64,000 nucleotides of DNA from positions 2,591,001 through 2,655,000 of the forward strand of contig NZ_CP067169.1 in the NCBI RefSeq assembly GCF_028553885.1, written 5' to 3'. The stretch's first letter is position 1, and every line of letters begins with the position of its first letter. This DNA comes from Paracoccus aestuarii (lineage in GTDB: Bacteria; Pseudomonadota; Alphaproteobacteria; Rhodobacterales; Rhodobacteraceae). Shown one piece after another: positions 18,265 to 26,501 of this stretch. Made by a program: the position numbers and the translations under genes. Under the pieces are notes generated by a model, which was not told the DNA's origin, did not search any database, and saw nothing but the letters and a program-made list of their open reading frames with translations.

Positions 18265-18567
18265 ATGCCTCTCTCCCGCCGTCACCGCGTCATCGCCGCC
18301 AGTGCCCTGGCACTCATCATCGCACTGATCGCCGTCGTCGTTCTGACGACACAAGGCGGTGCTCTCGGCAGCGCCGATCGCCGCCTCGTCGACCGCCACC
18401 ACGCCAGCATGGAGCGCTGCATGGCGGACGGCATCTCGATCACCGAGCGCTCGATTGCCTGCGTCGAGATGAGCCGGATCCGCGAGGACATCCGCGCCCG
18501 CGGTCTCTGCTTCGATCTCACCGGCACGCGGCAGAGCTATCAGGATGTCTACCGCTGCGACCGATGA
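18265..18567 (+). CDS. Small exported or membrane-anchored protein, 100 aa
   Basis: AAGGA precedes the ATG. A basic start and one hydrophobic stretch (residues about 9-30) form a signal anchor; the exported part holds four cysteines (MERCMADG, IACVEMSR, GLCFDL, YRCDR). Like its two upstream neighbours it seems to be a Cys-containing periplasmic protein of unknown role. It ends the cluster; G+C falls sharply after it. Confidence 0.6.
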   Translation: MPLSRRHRVIAASALALIIALIAVVVLTTQGGALGSADRRLVDRHHASMERCMADGISITERSIACVEMSRIREDIRARGLCFDLTGTRQSYQDVYRCDR

Positions 18568-19980
18568 CCGGCGTCGCCAAGGCCGGTTCGAATACAGCAA
18601 ATGCGTTTGGAAATGCGATTTGCTAAACCATTTCGCAAACTCTTTTCAACGCCGAGTTTGGCTCCTCCGCTGCAGTTTCAGACTGAGGAGAGGCACTGGC
18701 CCAGGATCTCAAAAAACGCAGTCTCGGCTCACCTGCAAAAAATGCCTCTGGGAAAACGAAAAAACTACCTCGAAATCCCTTATTTTATTGTAAGAACTGA
18801 AAATTCCCAACACCATGTCTGGAAAACGGTTCAGATGCTTTTCGGAGCAAAAATTGCCTAGATCAAGCCAAACGTGGCCCGCCGGACGAAAAATACCCTG
18901 CATTCGCGGACTCTTGCTGGGAGTTTATGAATCTATAAAAGTATCGTTTATTGATTTAATATTTTTATCGTTCGAGAAGTGCGTTATTTTGCGTTTCCGA
19001 AACATCATCATTTCGCCTCCCCTTAATCTAGGACATCTCTCTGGCAGTGCAAGTCCACGGCGCATCGCACCACAGATAGATTGCATCGCGATGACAGATC
19101 TGGGGTTACCGTCGCAGTTCGGTTCCTCATACGGGAAGCAATCTGAATCCAATCCCCTCAGAGGCCAACGGGATGTTGGAAAGTTCGAAAATTCAACCCG
19201 CCACATGCTGTCTTTGAGAGAGATACAAGAGATGATCAGCCTAAAGCAGCCGGCGGTGCCAAGACGTCAGGCAGTGACGTGCTGCATAGTGCGGACCCAA
19301 ATCGACGACTTAGTCTAGCTCCCTCCATGCAGCGAATGAGACGCGGCCTCGTGCGCAGCACGCGCCTCCATCTGCGCTGACGCCATTGCTTGCCAACGAA
19401 CGTCAGTATCGCAATGTCAGGCCGATACGAGGGCATTGGAGGCTGGCGCTCGGATCCCTGGAGGGCACCAAGACTGCACTCGTTCGCGGACAGGATGGCC
19501 TTTGCGGATCGCGCTGCAGCGAAGAGGAAAGTCGCCATAGGCGCCGGAGCAGAGCGCCATCCTGCTACCTGACACCCCCCGATTACCTGGCAGGCCCGAA
19601 CCGTCGGACGTGCTCCAGACTGACCCCTGCCCCGAGTCAGTTATGCGTGGAATTCGCGGATGGACCGTCCAGCCTTCGTCTCCCTGATGTCTGCGAATGC
19701 CATTTGGAGCCGCTACGTGCAAGGAGCTCGACCGAGCGGACGGTAGACATTCGCATCCGCAAAATGCTGCCGCTTTGGCCCGACAGGCCAAGTTCTTTAG
19801 TTGTCTCCGGCTCTATGAAGAACGCGAATCATCCCCATGAGACCATTTGGTAATAGGCCGCGCCAATTACGAAACAATTCTATAAGTCATTTATAAATAA
19901 TTAATAATTGCCTCAGTCACTCTAAATCGACTTTTTTGGCGCCATATGGGCCAATACAGCCGATTTTCGTTGACAGGACT
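18568..19980. other. Long AT-richer stretch without a supportable gene
   Basis: G+C drops right after the exported-protein cluster. Open frames here (for example 18601-18861 and 19390-19572) lack ribosome sites or recognisable protein character. The part from about 19300 to 19800 looks like eroded coding DNA in several frames but I could not identify a family. Close to the end, 19870-19915 is very AT-rich and may belong to the transfer-origin region of the mob genes. Confidence 0.4.
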
Positions 19981-20001
19981 GATGTCGGTATATCTGACAT
20001 C
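19981..20001. promoter_or_regulatory. Inverted repeat before mobC, candidate operator or oriT part
   Basis: GATGTC (19981-19986) and GACATC (19996-20001) form a perfect 6-bp inverted repeat with a 9-bp spacer, 30 bp before the MobC-like start. In related mobilization systems oriT and the accessory-protein site lie just here. The nick site is not identified. Confidence 0.45.
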
Positions 20002-20031
20002 TACCTCCGTAACGAACAAAGGCGAGACAGC

Positions 20032-20376
20032 ATGAAAGAGAAGGGCAAAGCACCGTCTAAGAACGGCTCTAGCAAGGTTGAGTCTGCGAAGAAAAGAGAG
20101 CGCACCGCTCGCATTTCTGATGAGGACTGGGAGGATATCCGGCGTGCTGCGAAGGCCGTCGGAAAATCGGCAGGCGACTATTTCGTGGACCTGCATCGGC
20201 AGAAAGGGGTCACGCCGAAAATATCGCCTTCAGTCGCAGTTACCAAGTCTGCGCTGGCGCTGCATATGACTCAGCTGACGCGAGCGATCATGCAACAGGA
20301 GGCGCTCTCCGACGATATCTTCGAGGAACTGCTGGCACTCCATATTTTGATGCAGCGCATCATCGAGACGAAATGA
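20032..20376 (+). CDS. MobC/MbeC-like mobilization accessory protein
   Basis: The product (114 aa from the ATG at 20032, after GGCGAG) has a Lys-rich start, then ARISDEDWEDIRRAAKAVG and SAGDYFVDLHRQKG, like the ribbon-helix-helix domain of MobC/MbeC relaxosome proteins. Its helical C-terminal part (LALHMTQLTRAIMQQEAL) fits dimerisation. Its stop overlaps the relaxase start (ATGA at 20373). In ColE1, mbeC occupies the same position before mbeA. The assignment rests on position and the DNA-binding pattern rather than clear sequence identity. Confidence 0.65.
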   Translation: MKEKGKAPSKNGSSKVESAKKRERTARISDEDWEDIRRAAKAVGKSAGDYFVDLHRQKGVTPKISPSVAVTKSALALHMTQLTRAIMQQEALSDDIFEELLALHILMQRIIETK

Positions 20377-22376
20377 TTATCGGGACGGCTCGATACTCCG
20401 GCGACTGCGAGGATAGCATCCCGCGCAAGGCAGTGGATTATTTGGTCGCGCACGGCGTTCCAAAAGACGTCGCAGGGCGCAAGACGACAGTTCTCAGGAC
20501 GCCGGAGCCCGAAACCCTGCTGGGTGACCCGACGGACATAGCTGAGTTCCTGGCGCAGCTTCCTTTTAAGCGGAAGTATCTCTCTCTCGCCGCGACGTTC
20601 GCTGCAGAGGAGGTCGATGTCAAAAGCTTCAACGCCGGATACTGGCGCAAAGAGGCGGGCCTCGTCATCGCGCTGATCCTTGACGCTGCTTACGCAGGTA
20701 TCCCGACCCTCCGCCAGCCGCCAGTCTTCGCCAACTGCCATACGCATACGGGTCGGCTCGAGATCAACTTCCTCCTGCCCCGCGCCATGATCAATGGACA
20801 CGGGCATCTCAGATCATTCACGCCATTCCCTCCGCAAAAGCGTTACGAGGTCTTTCGTTATGTGCTGCAAGAGGCTTTGACTGACAGGCTTGAGCTGATA
20901 GATCCGCGGAGCCCTCTGAGGACCAGGCTCTTCAAACTCCCCTCGTGGATGCACAAGGATCATGCCGAGGCGCTGCGGGCGGGCCTGGACGGCCACAGCC
21001 TGTTTCGCCTGATCGATCCGCTCATCGCTGCGGCCGAGCGCGGAGAGGTGCATGGTCGGGGGGATCTCATTTGCGCGCTGCACCCGCTCCTCGGTGATAT
21101 CGGCCATGTGGTTCATGAGGTTTCGGCCCACTCCGTCACCATCGAGGATACCAAGAGCAGAAAGCGCCTTCCACTGAGTGGATTTTGCTTCAGCGACAGC
21201 TTTCGTGGCCCGCAGGACATTTACGACCTGCGCGACGAAAATGGACCGCTCCATGCCGAACGTCAGCAGCGCCTCGCAGAGGCGGCAGCCACCTATGTCG
21301 GGCTTCGGAACTACTACGCAGATCAGCGAGCCAGCCAGTTTGACCATCCCCCGCCGCCCCTCATTGCCGAGCTGTCTGACATCTCACCCGTGCTTCTTCC
21401 CCAGTTCCACCCCGCGTCAGGAGATCCCCATGTCCAAGCGTTACTCGTTCACGACCGAAGCACTCAGCCCCTTCCGGCGGTTGCTCGAACAGCTGCAGAC
21501 GGCACTGGGCCTGCACTCCGACAGGATCAAGAACCTGGAATCCAGGAACGAGGAGCTGGAAGCGCAGATCCGGCAGATGCTGCCTCGGCTCGAGAGGGTG
21601 GAGCAGGAGAACCGGGACCTGAGGAAGATCTCGGGGATACTAGGTGGCTTGCTCTCGTCGTCCGACGACTGAAGCCCACCTTCCTCCGGGCCATCGCCCG
21701 GATCAAGCGCAACCGCTCCGTCGCGGCTCTTACCCGGGGCCTCGAGCAGCATGCCGCCGCGGCCCTGCCGCACCTTTCTACCCTCATCACAACCTTGGAG
21801 GCCTCCCATGACCGATACCGCCGCGCCGACTCCCCCCTGCGAGCCGCCGGACGACGACAGGATCAGAGAGATCCTGACCCTGCTGCAGGTGATCCAGGGG
21901 CTGCTGAACGATCTCATGGCGGACCGCGAGCAGCACCCCGTTTCGGACGTGATCAAGGACTACCTGAGCGCGATGAAGCTGATGGAGAGCCATCTCGCCG
22001 ATACGGTGAAAATCCTGACGCAGCTCATCGCGCAGCTGACCGAGGCTACCCGCGTTCAGGAGGTCGAGAGATCCCGTCAGAACCGGGCCATGGCGGACCG
22101 AATGGATCGCCTCGACGCGAAGCTCGACAGGATCCTCGACCTCCTCGGGGAGCCGATGTCGAACCCGGACGCGGGCTGACCCGGGCCGCCATGATCCGCG
22201 CGACCTGGGATCAGGCCCGGGCGGAACACCAGCGGCCTCACGCCATCCGCTTCATCAACGACGCAGACGGACCGGCAATGGTGGCCCGGATTGGCGACGA
22301 CCCGTGGCGTCATGACGGTTTCGATCTCGACCCCGTCGAGCCGGAACGCCCGGCAGACGATGATTTCTCGCCGTAG
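20373..22376 (+). CDS. HEN-type (ColE1/MbeA-like) relaxase
   Basis: A relaxase nicks oriT through a tyrosine and leads the strand into the recipient. In ColE1-type relaxases Tyr lies in a VDYLL motif and metal binding uses H-x6-E-x-N. Here Tyr23 is in AVDYLVAHG, and His123, Glu130 and Asn132 occur in CHTHTGRLEINFLLPR with exactly that spacing. LGDP (50-53) and the KRKYLSLAATFAAEE segment also match the family order. The catalytic domain covers about residues 1-250. The remaining 400 codons stay open although two other genes are nested in another frame. Stretches free of nested genes (VVRRLKPTFLRAIARIK; RAAMIRATWDQARAEHQRP) look coding. The start overlaps mobC. Confidence 0.8.
   Translation: MIIGTARYSGDCEDSIPRKAVDYLVAHGVPKDVAGRKTTVLRTPEPETLLGDPTDIAEFLAQLPFKRKYLSLAATFAAEEVDVKSFNAGYWRKEAGLVIALILDAAYAGIPTLRQPPVFANCHTHTGRLEINFLLPRAMINGHGHLRSFTPFPPQKRYEVFRYVLQEALTDRLELIDPRSPLRTRLFKLPSWMHKDHAEALRAGLDGHSLFRLIDPLIAAAERGEVHGRGDLICALHPLLGDIGHVVHEVSAHSVTIEDTKSRKRLPLSGFCFSDSFRGPQDIYDLRDENGPLHAERQQRLAEAAATYVGLRNYYADQRASQFDHPPPPLIAELSDISPVLLPQFHPASGDPHVQALLVHDRSTQPLPAVARTAADGTGPALRQDQEPGIQERGAGSADPADAASAREGGAGEPGPEEDLGDTRWLALVVRRLKPTFLRAIARIKRNRSVAALTRGLEQHAAAALPHLSTLITTLEASHDRYRRADSPLRAAGRRQDQRDPDPAAGDPGAAERSHGGPRAAPRFGRDQGLPERDEADGEPSRRYGENPDAAHRAADRGYPRSGGREIPSEPGHGGPNGSPRREARQDPRPPRGADVEPGRGLTRAAMIRATWDQARAEHQRPHAIRFINDADGPAMVARIGDDPWRHDGFDLDPVEPERPADDDFSP
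21430..21672 (+). CDS. Nested MbeB-like coiled-coil protein
   Basis: This 80-aa frame lies wholly inside the relaxase gene, one frame off. CAGGAG lies 7-8 nt before its ATG. The product is a coiled coil with a heptad pattern (FRRLLEQLQTALGLHSDRI, NEELEAQIRQML, LERVEQENRDLRKI). In ColE1, mbeB is nested in mbeA in the same way. MbeB-type proteins stabilise the relaxase at oriT. The name is by position and character. Confidence 0.6.
   Translation: MSKRYSFTTEALSPFRRLLEQLQTALGLHSDRIKNLESRNEELEAQIRQMLPRLERVEQENRDLRKISGILGGLLSSSDD
21808..22179 (+). CDS. Nested MbeD-like helical protein
   Basis: A second nested frame, 123 aa, in the same frame as the 21430 gene. GGAGG lies 8 nt before the ATG. The protein is almost entirely helical and amphipathic (IREILTLLQVIQGLLNDLMA, SAMKLMESHLADTVKILTQL, MADRMDRLDAKLDRILDLL). 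ColE1 mbeD has the corresponding place inside mbeA and encodes a helical protein involved in mobilization and entry exclusion. The similarity is architectural. Confidence 0.55.
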   Translation: MTDTAAPTPPCEPPDDDRIREILTLLQVIQGLLNDLMADREQHPVSDVIKDYLSAMKLMESHLADTVKILTQLIAQLTEATRVQEVERSRQNRAMADRMDRLDAKLDRILDLLGEPMSNPDAG

Positions 22377-22427
22377 CCTTATGGCAAATCATAAGCGCTC
22401 CCGCCCAAACCGAAGAGGAAGAATAGA

Positions 22428-22655
22428 ATGGAATCCGACTGCAAGACGATACCCCACTGGCTATCGAAGAAACATCTCTGCTCTAACGACGATCTGCAGC
22501 GTGTCTTCGGCGTAACGAGGAGCACCATCGACAGGTGGGCAAAGGAGCGTCCCGGGTTTCCAAGGAAGGTCCGACTTGGTGATGAGCACGGATCGATCGT
22601 GAGGTTCTACACGTCCGACGTTCAGCAGTATCTGTCGAGGATCACAAAAGCGTAA
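22428..22655 (+). CDS. AlpA-like helix-turn-helix regulator or excisionase
   Basis: The 75-aa protein has the AlpA/MerR-type winged helix-turn-helix: LSKKHLCSNDDLQRVFGVTRSTIDRWAK, then PGFPRKVRLGD and FYTSDVQQYLSR. Such proteins control integrase or excision genes of integrated elements. GAGGAAG precedes the start. It is 130 bp from the 3' end of a tRNA gene, the usual position near an attachment site, but no integrase is present in the window. The stretch 22656-22784 has no other supported feature. Confidence 0.75.
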   Translation: MESDCKTIPHWLSKKHLCSNDDLQRVFGVTRSTIDRWAKERPGFPRKVRLGDEHGSIVRFYTSDVQQYLSRITKA

Positions 22656-22784
22656 ATTCTCCGAAGCGGAGGACGATACTGAGTCTGTGCCACGTCAGTG
22701 CCACGGCCTCATCGAAAAATCTGTCGGTGAACTGACAGCGTTTGCCACTGATCCTTCAAGGCCATGCAAAGCTTGAGGTTTTTT

Positions 22785-22861
22785 TGGTAGCGGAGGAGGG
22801 ACTTGAACCCCCGACACGCGGATTATGATTCCGCTGCTCTAACCAACTGAGCTACTCCGCC
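22785..22861 (-). tRNA. tRNA-Met (anticodon CAT)
   Basis: On the minus strand it starts GGCGGAG and ends with encoded CCA (22785). D-arm AGCTCAGTTGGTTAGAGC, anticodon stem GCGGA/TCCGC with loop ATCATAA (anticodon CAT), and T-arm GGGGGTTCAAGTCCC are all present. The form looks like elongator tRNA-Met. Its 3' end points to the mobile region on the left, so it may be the integration site. Confidence 0.93.
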
Positions 22862-23000
22862 ACACGGTAGCGGCGATCTAAAAGACCCGGGCCGAGGCGT
22901 CAAGCGGCATCTGACGAAAAAATTGCGAAACCCGACTGAAATCCGGCGCGGCGCGGGCGGGGGTGCGGGGGCGGCCAGCCCCCGCCGTCGCGGGACGCAA

Positions 23001-24323
23001 TCAGGGGCGGGCCTTCACCACGCGCAGCAGCGGCATCACGTCGGACATGTCGGGGCCGTGCGCCTGGCCCGTCACGGCCTTGCGCAGCGGCATGAACAGG
23101 CCCTTGCCCTTGCGGCCGGTGGCTTCCTTGACGGCGGCGGTCCACTCGCCCCAGGTCGCGTCGGTGAACGGCCCCTTGGGCAGCAGGGTCATCGCTTGGG
23201 CCACGAAATCGGCATCCTCGGGGTCGATCTGCGGCTCGGCGCCCTCGGCGAAGATGCGCCACCAATCGGCCAGATCCTCCAGCCGGGTGATGTTCTGGGA
23301 CGCCACGCGCCAGAAGCGCTCGGCCTGATCGCCGGGCACCCCAAGCGCCGCGATCCGGTCGGCGACCTGGTCGAAGGGCAGCGCCTGATTGCGCTCGCGC
23401 GTCAGGGGCCAGAGGTCCTCGGCGTCGAACTTGGTGGGCGATGCGCCGAACTGGCCCAGATCGAAGCTCTCGGCCAGCTCCTCCAGCGAGGCCAGACCGA
23501 CCGGCACCCCGGATCCTAGCCGCGCCATCAGCGACAGCAGCGCCTCGGGGGCCACGCCCGCCTCGCGCAGGTCCTTCAGCGACAGCGCGCCGATGCGCTT
23601 GGATAGCTCCTCGCCCTTGGCGCCGGTCAGCAGGGAATGATGCGCGAAACGCGGGGGCGTGCCGCCGATGGCCTTGATGATCTGGATCTGCGTCGCGGTG
23701 TTCGTCACATGGTCGGACCCGCGCACGATGTCCGTCACGCTCATGTCGGTGTCATCCACCGAACTGGCGAAGGTATAGAGCACCTGCCCATCCGCGCGGA
23801 TCAGCACCGGGTCGCTGACCGATGCCGCGTCGATCGAGATGTCGCCCAGGATGCCGTCGGTCCATTCGATCCGCTCCAGATCCAGGCGGAACCGCCAATA
23901 GCCCTCGCGCCCCTCGGCCCGCAGGCGGTCGCGGTCGGCATCGCTCAGCGACAGGCCGGTGCGGTCATAGACCGGCGGCTTGCCCATGTTCAGCAGCTTC
24001 TTGCGCTTCAGGTCCAGCTCGGTCGGGGTCTCGAAGACCTCATAGAGCCGCCCCGAGGCCTTCAGCGCCTCGGCCTCGGCGCGGTAGCGGTCCAGCCGCA
24101 GCGACTGGCGCTCGACCCGGTCCCAATGCAGGCCCAGCCAGTCGAGGTCGCGCTTGATGCCGTCGACATATTCCTCCTTGCTCCGTTCCTGGTCGGTATC
24201 GTCCAGGCGCAGGATGAAGCTGCCGCCGGCCTTGCGGGCGATCAGATAGTTGAACAGCGCGGTGCGCAGGTTGCCCACATGGATGTGGCCGGTGGGCGAT
24301 GGCGCGAAACGGGTGGTGGTCAT
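23001..24323 (-). CDS. gltX: Glutamyl-tRNA synthetase
   Basis: It charges tRNA with glutamate. The class I signatures are FAPSPTGHIHVGNLRTALFNY (HIGH-like, near residue 6) and GEELSKRIG (KMSKS-like, near 237). The length of 440 aa fits the shorter alphaproteobacterial GltX form, which may prefer tRNA-Glu or serve as GluQ-type in organisms with two copies; I cannot tell which copy this is. It is the first core gene after the tRNA border and is divergent from the zincin gene. Confidence 0.93.
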   Translation of the reverse strand: MTTTRFAPSPTGHIHVGNLRTALFNYLIARKAGGSFILRLDDTDQERSKEEYVDGIKRDLDWLGLHWDRVERQSLRLDRYRAEAEALKASGRLYEVFETPTELDLKRKKLLNMGKPPVYDRTGLSLSDADRDRLRAEGREGYWRFRLDLERIEWTDGILGDISIDAASVSDPVLIRADGQVLYTFASSVDDTDMSVTDIVRGSDHVTNTATQIQIIKAIGGTPPRFAHHSLLTGAKGEELSKRIGALSLKDLREAGVAPEALLSLMARLGSGVPVGLASLEELAESFDLGQFGASPTKFDAEDLWPLTRERNQALPFDQVADRIAALGVPGDQAERFWRVASQNITRLEDLADWWRIFAEGAEPQIDPEDADFVAQAMTLLPKGPFTDATWGEWTAAVKEATGRKGKGLFMPLRKAVTGQAHGPDMSDVMPLLRVVKARP

Positions 24324-24403
24324 GGGGCGTCTCCTGTTGGCATCGCTCTTTCACAGGTGGCGCTTTTTGTCCATATCAGGGGGCAGGAACGCAGGAGACA
24401 CGC

Positions 24404-24811
24404 ATGAGTGACTGGGACCCCCGGACCGCCCCCGACGCAGCCGAGATCGAGGCCATGGCCCGCACCGCGCTGGACGGGCTGCCGCCCGAATTCCGCGAGG
24501 CCGCCGCCCAGGTCGCGCTGCAGGTCGCCGAATTCGCGCCCGACGACGTGCTGGACGAATTGCAGATCGACGATCCGTTCGAACTGACCGGCCTCTATGA
24601 CGGGATCCCGCTGACCGAGAAATCCATCAGCGACCAGCCCGGCGGGCCCGACATCATCTGGCTGTTCCGCCGCCCGATCATGGACGAATGGGCGTCGCGC
24701 GGGGACGTGACCCTGGGCGATCTGGTCGTCCATGTCGTCACGCATGAGATGGCGCATCACTTCGGCTGGTCGGATGACGACATCGCCTCGATCGATCGCT
24801 GGTGGGAATGA
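24404..24811 (+). CDS. Small zincin metallopeptidase (PF06262-type)
   Basis: A 135-aa minimal zincin. The motif HEMAHHFGWSDDDI near the end gives two zinc histidines, catalytic Glu and a third acidic ligand. The N-terminal part (LPPEFREAAAQVALQVAEFA; LTGLYDGIPLTEKS) matches the family often annotated as metallopeptidase family protein. The ATG at 24404 follows CAGGAGAC. The stop overlaps the next start (ATGA). The substrate is unknown. Confidence 0.85.
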   Translation: MSDWDPRTAPDAAEIEAMARTALDGLPPEFREAAAQVALQVAEFAPDDVLDELQIDDPFELTGLYDGIPLTEKSISDQPGGPDIIWLFRRPIMDEWASRGDVTLGDLVVHVVTHEMAHHFGWSDDDIASIDRWWE

Positions 24812-25761
24812 GCGGCCAGACCCCCATCCTGACGGTGACGCTGAACCCGGCGCTGGACCTGTCCACCGCCGCCGACAGCGTGGTGCCGGACCTCAAGCTG
24901 CGCTGCGACAAGCCGGTGGTGGATCCCGGCGGCGGCGGCATCAATGTCAGCCGCGCGATCAAGATCATCGGCGGGCAGTCCACTGCCATGGTCGCACTGG
25001 GCGGTGCCACGGGCCAGCGCATGGCCGACATGCTGAAGGCGGCGGGCCTCGACATCCTGCGCCTGACCGCCCCGGGCGAGACGCGCCAGTCCCTGGCCGT
25101 GACCGACCGCGCCACGGGGGGCCAGTACCGCTTCGTCATGCCCGGCCCGGAATGGCACATGACCCAGCTGGCCGGGACGATGGCTGCCATCGCCGAGGCC
25201 GCCCTGGCCGGGGGCTGGGTCGTGGTGTCGGGGTCGAACCCGCCCGGCATCGCGCCGGGCTTCGAGCAGATGCTGACCGTGCGGCTGAAGGACGGGCGGG
25301 CGCGCCTTCTGGTCGACACATCGGGCGACGCGCTGCGCGCGCTGGCGGGGTCGTCCATCCCCGTGGACGTACTGCGCATGGACAGCCACGAGGCCGAGGG
25401 CCTGGCCGGCCGCCCCCTGCCCTCGCGCCAGGACAGCGCCGATTTCGCCCAAGGCCTGGTCCAGAGCGGCGCGGCCCGGTCGGTCATCGTGGCGCGCGGC
25501 GCGGACGGGTCGGTCGTGGCGGGGCCCGACGGGGCGTGGCACGCGGCCGCGGCCCCGGTCCATGTGGTCAGCGCGGTGGGCGCGGGCGACAGCTTCGTGG
25601 CGGGCTTCGTGCTGGCCATGGCCCGCGGCTGGCCCGTGCAGGAGGCCCTGGCCTTGGGCACCGCCGCCGCATCGGCCGCGGTGATGACCCCCGCGACCCA
25701 GCTCTGCCATGCCGATGACGTGCGCCATTTCTATTCGCAGCGCATCGTCACCCGGCTCTGA
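24808..25761 (+). CDS. PfkB-family hexose-phosphate kinase (1- or 6-phosphofructokinase)
   Basis: It phosphorylates a sugar phosphate using ATP. The 317-aa protein has the family start TPILTVTLNPALDLS, the substrate glycines PGGGGINVSRAIKI, and the C-terminal ATP/anion-hole motif VGAGDSFVAGFVLAMARG with catalytic Asp. No phosphotransferase genes are adjacent, so Pfk-2 (fructose-6-phosphate) and FruK (fructose-1-phosphate) remain possible. The ATG at 24808 overlaps the zincin stop. A hairpin follows the gene. Confidence 0.88.
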   Translation: MSGQTPILTVTLNPALDLSTAADSVVPDLKLRCDKPVVDPGGGGINVSRAIKIIGGQSTAMVALGGATGQRMADMLKAAGLDILRLTAPGETRQSLAVTDRATGGQYRFVMPGPEWHMTQLAGTMAAIAEAALAGGWVVVSGSNPPGIAPGFEQMLTVRLKDGRARLLVDTSGDALRALAGSSIPVDVLRMDSHEAEGLAGRPLPSRQDSADFAQGLVQSGAARSVIVARGADGSVVAGPDGAWHAAAAPVHVVSAVGAGDSFVAGFVLAMARGWPVQEALALGTAAASAAVMTPATQLCHADDVRHFYSQRIVTRL

Positions 25762-25768
25762 CGAAAAA

Positions 25769-25787
25769 GGCCGCCCCAAGGGCGGCC
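25769..25787. terminator. Bidirectional terminator between convergent genes
   Basis: GGCCGCCC (25769-25776) pairs with GGGCGGCC (25780-25787) over a CAA loop. The five A bases just before it become the U-run for transcripts coming from the right, so it terminates the 25812-26138 gene well and the kinase gene partly. Confidence 0.8.
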
Positions 25788-25811
25788 CTGACGGTCGATG
25801 CGGCCCGGATC

Positions 25812-26138
25812 TCAGGCGGCTTCGGCTTCCTCGGCCTCGGCGGCCATGCGGCGCTCGCTCTCTTCGCGCGACAGCGCGACCGAGGTGCGCACGCCCTTGG
25901 ACACGAATTCCATCAGGCCCTTGACCACGCGTTCGTTCGGGTCGATGCCCGCGCAGGACAGCACTTCGCGCCCGTCGCGCGACCGCGCCCAACGCGCGAT
26001 CTGTTCGGGACCGTTGCCGTATTTCTTGTCATCAGCGATCGCGTCGTCCAGGGCCGCCAGCACCACCGCAGCAAACAGCTTGCGGGCGCGCTGCCCCTGT
26101 TCGAAATTGAAAGCCGAGCCGTCAACAAAATCGCGCAT
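25812..26138 (-). CDS. Conserved small protein of Rhodobacteraceae (DUF6280-type)
   Basis: A 108-aa soluble protein starting MRDFVDGSAFNFEQGQRARK, with LFAAVVLAALDDAIADDKKYG, ARWARSRDGREVLSCAGIDP and a charged Ala/Glu-rich tail. I recognise it as a conserved protein of this family, I believe DUF6280; its function is not known. I chose the ATG at 26138, which fits the conserved N-terminus, over the longer upstream frame. It ends at the shared terminator. Confidence 0.8.
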   Translation of the reverse strand: MRDFVDGSAFNFEQGQRARKLFAAVVLAALDDAIADDKKYGNGPEQIARWARSRDGREVLSCAGIDPNERVVKGLMEFVSKGVRTSVALSREESERRMAAEAEEAEAA

Positions 26139-26501
26139 CTTGTGTCGTCCATCCTTTTCGGCCCTGTTCAGGAAAACAGCGCCTCTGGGGGAAAACTTGA
26201 CGTTTCCCCTGTTTCTTCGTTTCCGTTTCTCCGACGGTGCCGCCTGCAATAGCCGTTCGGCGCGCCGATTCGGTATCCCTTCCGCCGCATGTCAGCCATG
26301 CTGATACTGCATGCCGCCCGATTTGCGGGAAAAATCCGGCCCCGCACGGGCCGATGACGCTGCGGCGGGCATCATCGCGCCTTGACAACGCCGCAGAACC
26401 GTTCTGGTTGCCTGCGACCCAAGGCCCCGATATAGGGGGCCGGACAGGCCGTTCAACGCCCGCCCGGCCCGATTTTTTCCCAATCGCACGAGACCCATCC
26501 C

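Noticed and set aside
19390-19853. Several short frames that look partly protein-like
   Set aside because: Coding character shifts between frames and I could not name a family; reported only as possibly eroded DNA.
22660-22780. Open frame just before the tRNA that might be the tail of an integrase
   Set aside because: Only about 38 codons, without any integrase motif; not enough to claim a remnant.
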